A stretch of 64,000 nt of DNA from Allacma fusca (lineage: Eukaryota; Arthropoda; Collembola; Symphypleona; Sminthuridae). The DNA is taken from NCBI GenBank assembly GCA_947179485.1, contig OX359247.1, positions 2,447,060 through 2,511,059 of the forward strand, given 5' to 3'. The notes beneath the pieces were generated by a model that saw only the letters and a program-made list of their open reading frames with translations, was not told the origin of the DNA and did no database searches. Made by a program: the position numbers and the translations under genes. The stretch's first letter is position 1, and each line of letters starts with the position of its first letter. Of the stretch, positions 57,654-64,000 are shown piece after piece.

Positions 57654-58259
57654 TCAAAAATGCACACAAATAAATACAACTCTACTACCTAAAGGGTTTT
57701 TAAAGGGCGGTTTATTCATATTTAGCAAGCGTGTTTTCAGGTCACTTATTGTAGCATCCGATTTCGGAATGGGTAAAGGAGTGTAAGCATCTATTGGGTA
57801 ACCCATGCCAACACTTAGGTCCCAGTATGCCGTAACAGCATTGCAATCTCTTGTGACTTTAGAATACAAAGAAATGTTTAAGTACAAGCTGTACTGGAAT
57901 GTCGCAACAAAGAAGTGATTATGCACGTATAAATCCTTCTAACTTGCGGGCTAGTCCAGATTACATTCTCGGTGATGACTACTGAACGTCCAACCAACGG
58001 ACCGACAAAGATCGTGGCGAACATCAGTTCTCCGCAGCCCGTTCGCAAAATTTCGACTTCGTTTTGGCTCGAAGCTGTCGTAATATGTCGCCTGCACGGT
58101 TGACCCAACAGTGTGGCGCAGTTTCAGAAGAACGAAAGCAGAGTTTGTCATCCTTATAAGGTGGTGCCAACTCCGCGTGGGATAAAAACTTGCAGGAATA
58201 CCTAAGTAGTACAAGTTCACCTGCATCATGGAAGTAATTACTTTACGTTTTAAAGTCAT
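57654..58259 (-). pseudogene. Unrecognised broken minus-strand gene
   Basis: Three overlapping minus-strand frames look like one protein cut by frameshifts. ATG 58259 opens MTLKRKVITSMMQVNLYYLG with SWHHLIRMTNSAFVLLKL. A second frame near 58100-57960 has GELMFATIFVGPLVGRSVV. A third, 57926-57654, has YLNISLYSKVTRDCNAVTAY and DAYTPLPIPKSDATISDL. No domain recognised. It abuts the retrotransposon and may be viral or transposon-derived. Confidence 0.3.
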
Positions 58260-58264
58260 GATAC

Positions 58265-58570
58265 TGTAAGGATGTTAAAAATGTAATGTTAATTTTAAGA
58301 AGATACATTTCCTTTAGGAAGAAATCTACACATTTATTTGAATATCTTTAATTCTGAAAGATGTAAATAGATGAGAGAAGAGAGGAGGAGTGTGTGCGAA
58401 GAAGACATTCTGGATTGAATCGCGTTAGGGATAGGAACTAGCCTCTCTGGTTAGATATATTTCAGTGTTATTTTAGAGACTGATCCTAACTAATATTCCT
58501 TCCTTTGGAAGTATCTTTGGAAAGTATATTTCGTGAAATAAGTATAGTATTGTTAATTAATCAAACTGCA
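58265..58570. repeat. Candidate 5' LTR of the Ty3-like retrotransposon
   Basis: The segment starts TGTAAGGATG and ends AACTGCA just upstream of the gag frame. The partner LTR is outside the window and no clear primer-binding site was recognised, so this is only positional. Confidence 0.3.
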
Positions 58571-58599
58571 CTTTAGAAGAGGGTTTCAAAAACTTCAAA

Positions 58600-59620
58600 A
58601 CTGGTCGGAAGTCTTCCACACCCCGAGCATATCGGCGCATTCATAATTCATCTTCTGACGAGGAGGATGAACCCAAGGACCAGGATCAACAGACTTCCCT
58701 GGGACACTTGTATCGACAAAAGCGACTATTTAAGGTATTTAAAGATCGCATTATTATTTATGAAATCTCATCTGATGCGGAACTATACGCTTATACATTC
58801 AATACCGAAGTTTAAGAATTAGGTTTAGAGCCTAATTTCCTCATCCCATTATTATATCAGTTCTTTAAACATTCCAAATCCATTGAGGTAGTATCATGGT
58901 TCGAAAGTGTTGAATTTTCCTTAAGGGAATGGCGTAATTCTAGAAAAAGACCTTACACTATTTTGGATGAATTCTTTCATGAATTTATTGAACATTTCAA
59001 AAACGAACATAAAGCGGATAGAGCTGAGGCTAAACTTGAACTTTACAAATTTGACTCTAATAAGCCTGTCTCTAAATTCATCTCCGAACTAAATTCTTTA
59101 TTGTCACAAGTTGATGGTAAAATGACTAACTGCTAAAATTAGCCGAATGATTGCCGTACTGAATTAGCCGATTCATACAAGAACCACATAAAGCTAATTT
59201 TTCGATTTTTTCGGCACGACTTGAAACTATTCTTGAAGGTGAAAAGACTTTGATTTCACAACCTTCATCAACCTCTGCTACAATTAATCCTACTATTGTA
59301 CCAGTACTCCCTATGGGAGATCTTTTGGCAAAAACTGCTGAAAGCAAAAAAGATGACAATGCTTCTACTAAAGTTAAAAACTTCAAGCAATCTACGCAGA
59401 GTTGCCAAATATGTTCAACACCGGAGCATATTGCGTCAAAATGTTACAGTCGTTATAAACAAGACAACAACAATACTGGCAACAATTCTGGTCGTGGACA
59501 ACAATCCAATAGGGGCAATAGGGGACATCCCAATACTTTCAACAATGGAAGAGGCAATAATCATAACAACAATGCCAATAATGGAAGGACTTTTCATAAT
59601 TCATGATTTCGAGGAAATTC
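58600..59620 (+). pseudogene. Ty3/mdg4 retrotransposon gag, broken
   Basis: One frame (about 58620-59136) encodes an acidic start (SSSDEEDEPKDQDQQ) and a capsid-like helical part (WFESVEFSLREW; FFHEFIEHFKNEH; SKFISELNSLL), with TAA at 58813-58815 and 59134-59136. A second frame (59250-59606) carries the nucleocapsid zinc knuckle CQICSTPEHIASKC (C-x2-C-x4-H-x4-C) and an Asn/Gly-rich tail. Gag packages the RNA. This copy has stops and a frameshift. Confidence 0.8.
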
Positions 59621-59983
59621 CAGAGGAAATTTCCGTGGTCATAATTATCGAGGCAACGATAATTAAAACAATTAAAACAATTACAACAACAATGATACTT
59701 GCTACAACAGTAACTACCGCAACAATGGGCAATCCAACAATGGACCCAACAATGGAAATTTATTGAACAATTTCCTACAATTAGTAGCCAACTCTACTAA
59801 TCAACGTCCCTCAGGACAAACTCAACCACAACTCAACAATCAATATAATTTAAACTAATTAGTCAGATTCCGAGGGGAAATCTGACTGATGGTTTAACAA
59901 CAGTAAATACTTCTACTAACGGCAATTTACAAATTACACAGCCTACAACAATTAATTCAAGTTTAATAAAGCATTCCAAAGGA

Positions 59984-62871
59984 ATGAATAAAGTCAAAGT
60001 TATGAAGACTCAGGTTCAAGAAGATGTCCTTTCTCAAGTTACCCCTGAATCAGTGGTATTATCAGACACTTCCTCTGTTCTGAACCATGACTTCATCTCA
60101 ACTCAACGTGATCAATTTTCAGACACAGATGTCCGTTTCCATTTGAAGAATTTTGGAAATAACTTCACAGTTGAGGCATTGTGCGATGATGGAGCTGGTA
60201 TTTCTACGATTTCTCCTTCATGCGTCTACAATATTCAACAAAATAATCCTCAAGGGACTAAACTACATCTACATCAAGACAAGTCAATAACACAAACAGT
60301 CTCTGACTCTACAATTATCTACAATAAGACTGCTACCATACATTATTACCTTAAAGACATTTTACATTCGCTTCAATTCGCAGTTATCCCCAAGTCAAAT
60401 ACTTTACTCTTACTTGGTGGTAATTTCTTACGTAAGCATAGAGCCATTATTAATCACGGCACACTTACAGCGACAATGTTTGCAGAAATCAATATTGACA
60501 ACAATCTCAACAATAATGACAACAATTCAACAATTTCCTCAGGAAATTCCAACTTACCTTCCAACAATTCTACAAATTCTACATCAAGCTCTTCAACTTC
60601 AACTCATCCCAAGATTCGAAGGATGAATACGGTCCGTACCACACGTCCTTATGAACTTCTTCCGAGGTCTTGGACTCGTGTAGACGTGAAGTCAACTGAC
60701 AGCTTCACGGGAAATGTCCTCATTTCCCCCAACCGCACCTTAAGGAAGGATCTTCTTTTTGGGGACATTGTCTGTCCAATGGAAGATGGAGATTCCTACA
60801 CGTTGGTCTGGAATCCATCCAGAAGACCAACAAGGCTTCAAACCCTCCGCCGGTTTGCTACCTTCGACCAATTCAATGGTGTCGAGGTCGGAATGGGTGA
60901 TTGTCCGGAGACGTGGCAATCACCTGTGAAGACTCTTGACCCATTGCAATCGAAGGATTGCAATTTCGGTTCAACGTTAAGGGAGGACCAGAAGACCGAA
61001 TTGTTGACCATCATCAACAACTACAGGAGGTTTTTCGCCAAGGATGACACCGAGTTTGGCTGTGTCAACTACAAGTACGTGACCATTGACACAGGGGACT
61101 CCAAACCGGTCTACACTCCGCAATACAGGCTTTCTTTCACCGAGCAGCAGGAGTTACGGGAGTTGGTACAACTCCACATCAAGCAAGGAATTGTCTCACC
61201 TTACGATTCACCTTGGAACAACCCAGTCCTTTTGGTGATACAGGCTGATGGCACCAAGAGGTATGTATTGGATTTGAGACGTTTCAACAAGCACGTCGTC
61301 AAGAACACATATCCTTTTCCCATTCCCCAGGATCAATTTGACCGGCTTCATGGGGCGAAGTGGTTCATCTTTTTAGATGCCATTCAGTGATTTCTTCAGC
61401 GGATGTTGGACGCCAAATCCAGGCTGAAGATGGCCTTCACCACTCCGGATGGAAAGTTCTGCATGAACCGACTTCCATTCGGAATCATCAATTCTCCGGG
61501 AGAAATCCAGAACATGATGGATGATATTCTAGGAGTTCTCCGGTACACCGTAGTCCTGGTATACATTAATAATGTACTGGTGTACGCAGGAACCTTCGAG
61601 GAGCTGCTGAGGCGTTTCATCTTGGTCCTACAGCGAGCTCAAAAGTTTGGACTGATGTTCAAACTGAAGAAGTGCAAGTTCGGATTCCAGGAAATCGAGT
61701 TTTTGGGACTCAAGATCAGTGCCGATGGCAAGGCACCAATCCCCCTCAAACTCGAACCCATCCTCAACATGGAACCCTGCACGGACTTGGCTTCCCTTCG
61801 AAGATTTTTAGGCAAGACGGAATGGTACCGTCATTTCGTTAAGGATTATGCATCAATCGCTAGACCCTTGAATGAGCTCCGCAAGAAGGGAGTTCCTTTC
61901 AAATGGTCTGAAGAGTGCGATATGCCTTTTCGACAACTCAAATAAGCATTAATGAGTGCGCCAGTATTAGAATTCTTTAATACGGACGCTGACTTATATC
62001 TATATACTGATGCTAGCTCATATGCTATAGGTGCTATTCTACACCAGTCTATGGATGGAAAGAAGTTACATCCCATCCATTATGCTTCTAGGAACCTCAC
62101 CGAAGCGGAGAAGAAATTGGACGCTCGTGAACGAGAGGCTCTTGCTATTGTTTGGGGTTTGGAGATATTTAGGCAATATGTGTATGGCCGCCATATACAC
62201 ATACGAACGGACCATCACAGCTTGTAGAACCTCCAAAGCATCAAGGATCCCCATAACCGAATTGCAAGATGGGCCATGATTTTAGCAGCCCAGCGACATA
62301 CCATTGAATATGTCAAAGGTTCGAAAATGGCACATGTGGATTGCCTGTCTCGAGCCGTCATCCGCAGACTTCGGACAACTTTAGTCGACTCGACTGAAGA
62401 GGAAATAGGTGCCGAAGACATGGTAATTAATGCTACAGCGGGTGGTAACATGCATTTATTCAAGACAAAGCAATATGAAGATGAGTTCCTCAGGAATATT
62501 ATTGTGACTTTAAATAAGAGTGGTGATCATATTAGTGACCCGCCACACATTTTCGGTACTAATTATGCTTTAATACATGGACTACTTTATAGACTTGACA
62601 AAGGTAATACTCCTAATCCGTGGAAATTAGTTATTCCTAAAGATATGCGTGCGACAATATTAAAACTTGTACATGAAAACCCTACAACAGGTCACGCTTC
62701 AATTTATAAAACATATTCAGTTTTACACATGCGTTACTACTGGAAAAATATGTTCCGTGATGTACAAAAGTTCCTCATGTCTTGTGATTTATGCCAAATA
62801 CATAATCCACGTAATGCGACAGCGGTGGGGCAACGTAAGGCTTTACCTCCGCCGGCACAAGCACTTTCCAG
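59984..62871 (+). pseudogene. Ty3/mdg4 retrotransposon pol: protease, RT, RNase H, integrase N-terminus
   Basis: A single frame runs from 59984 to 62871, broken only by TGA 61388-61390, TAA 61943-61945 and TAG 62225-62227. The order is aspartic protease (ALCDDGAGIST, later LLLLGGNFL), then reverse transcriptase (SPWNNPVLLV, RYVLDLRRFN, MNRLPFGIINSP). The RT active-site box reads VYINNVLVY where the family has two aspartates. RNase H follows (LYTDASSYAIGAIL; DAREREALAIVWGL; RTDHHSL), then the integrase zinc finger (HENPTTGHAS ... CDLCQ). The three stops and the changed active site make the copy inactive. The frame is cut at 62871 by a MITE. Confidence 0.9.
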
Positions 62872-63414
62872 CAGGGTTGGTTTGGTTTAAACCAAATGAT
62901 TTAAACCATGGTTTAAACCATGGTTTAAACCAAACGGTTTTTTTTATAAAAACGAATGGTTTAAACCAAACACCTAAAATTTTATTGATTTCAATTCAAA
63001 ATGCTTTTATTTCGTCGTGCACAGAACTTGTGCAGTTACTGTGATATTGTATGGTTAAACTTTAGTAAAGTAAATAATACTATTAGCCTTTAGTCTTGTA
63101 CATTTAGAAATTCGGAATCGTTTGTAAAATGAAAAATGCCAAACTTTATGCTGGAAAGTTATCGTTACAATTATATCTAAATTATTAAATATGTAATGCT
63201 AAGTGATACTTACTGAGTTTGGGAAATACGTAAATTTTTTCAAATTCATATGTTTTTGCATAATAATGAATGTTTTGGATTGAAAATTTGTTTAAACCAA
63301 AAAAACCTGGTTTAAACCAAAAAAACCTGGTTTAAACCAAAAAAACCCGGTTTAAACCAAAAAAACCTGGTTGTTTGGTTTTTTTGAAAAAAACCAAAAA
63401 AACCCCCAACCCTG
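62872..63414. mobile_element. hAT-like MITE (GGTTTAAACC word) inside the integrase
   Basis: The ends CAGGGTTGG and CCAACCCTG are flanked by the perfect duplication CTTTCCAG (62864-62871 and 63415-63422). Subterminal stretches consist of TTTAAACCA and TTTGGTTTAAACC words, including a clean tandem run at 63290-63370. At 543 bp it is non-autonomous. Removing one TSD copy and the element restores the integrase frame. Confidence 0.9.
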
Positions 63415-63422
63415 CTTTCCAG

Positions 63423-64000
63423 AGTAGCTTTAGACTATATCGGCCCTCTTGATACGACAAGCCGAGGTAACAAGTATGCACTTGTTATGATGGACTATAC
63501 CACACGTTATGTTTTTGCTTTACCCAGCCGAACTGCAACAGCTAATGACTCAGTTAGACTCTTAAATAATGCAATAGTGTCGGTGCATCATTGTCCGCGT
63601 GAAATTGTCACGGACGGTGGTACTCATTTCACGGGTAAAGACTTTACTGACTATTTGAAATCTAACGGAATAAAACACATAGTTGTCATGCCAAATAGCC
63701 CACAATCTAACGTGTTAGCTGAACGTCAAATACGTACTTTAAAAAGTTTCATACGGAAATATATTGAAAAAGACTTTTCAAAATGGGATTTGTTATTACC
63801 CTTAGCAGTGCGTAGCCATAACTTCCATGTGAATCAAGGTACCAATTATTCCCCATATTACTTATTTCATGGTCATTATCCCATCACGAAGTTTGACTTA
63901 TTGACTCCAATATTATGTCCAGACAACACTAAATCTCCAGAGGAAATTCAACAAGATCTGTCGCTGGCGACGGATAAAGCTGTTGAATTCACTAAGACTC
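63423..64000 (+). pseudogene. Integrase core of the Ty3-like retrotransposon (runs off the window)
   Basis: This continues the pol frame after the MITE and is open to the window end. The DDE catalytic core is visible: LDYIGPL, then TDGGTHFTG, then NSPQSNVLAERQIRTL, so all three acidic residues are kept. NYSPYYLFHGHYP follows, typical of Ty3-type integrases. It is separated from the N-terminal zinc finger by the inserted MITE, so this copy is non-functional as it stands. Confidence 0.88.

Noticed and set aside
60414..60626. Plus frame inside the retrotransposon pol
   Set aside because: It overlaps the protease region in the wrong frame, in an Asn/Thr-rich low-complexity stretch.

Overview
The window reads as arthropod nuclear DNA. 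It is AT-rich, with short introns carrying GT..AG consensus and many nested transposons. It holds an RR-2 cuticular protein gene with a four-codon first coding exon, four multi-exon zinc-finger genes with a ZAD-like N-terminal domain (an arthropod signature), and a small secreted Reeler-domain gene. A non-insect hexapod such as a springtail would fit, but the sequence alone does not prove it.

Layout. 1-2462: gene-free dispersed repeats. 2463-10038: three elements nested like Russian dolls. A hAT-like element (8-bp target duplication) contains a second hAT-like element (8-bp TSD ATTACATA), which contains a 5.3-kb element with 86-bp inverted repeats, AG...CT ends and a perfect 6-bp duplication GATACC. 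These are Polinton/Maverick-type ends. That innermost element carries only virus-like structural genes and a broken BIR-like gene, with no visible polymerase, integrase, ATPase or protease. 10196-17332: another hAT-like element, enclosing an EnSpm/CACTA-like transposon with a decayed transposase gene and a second gene, on the opposite strand, encoding a coiled coil plus a BEN-like domain. 17407-18560: a further CAAGTT-word repeat element.

19273-20051: cuticular protein gene (minus), with promoter. 22497-25391, 31061-33757, 37949-41873 and 45748-48648: four minus-strand ZAD-like/C2H2 genes. They form two pairs of paralogues with matching exon phases and have decayed zinc-finger copies between or next to them. 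27142-27832: Reeler-domain gene. 28653-29464: hAT-like MITE with perfect TSD. 42890-43400 and 49360-49925: tandem satellites.

50600-58260: decayed transposon-like material, comprising a DDE-type transposase pseudogene, several unrecognised broken frames and a three-copy tandem repeat. 58265-64000: a Ty3/mdg4-type LTR retrotransposon running off the window end. It has in-frame stops, a changed reverse-transcriptase active site, and a 543-bp hAT-like MITE (perfect TSD CTTTCCAG) inside its integrase.

Host genes with intact coding are the cuticle gene, the four zinc-finger genes and probably the Reeler gene; nearly everything else is mobile DNA. The most unusual items are the compact capsid-only Polinton-like element, the CACTA element paired with a BEN gene, and the recurrent hAT-like elements that are each built from their own short DNA 'word'. 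All exon models, TSDs and frame breaks were read by eye; no alignment or database search was run.
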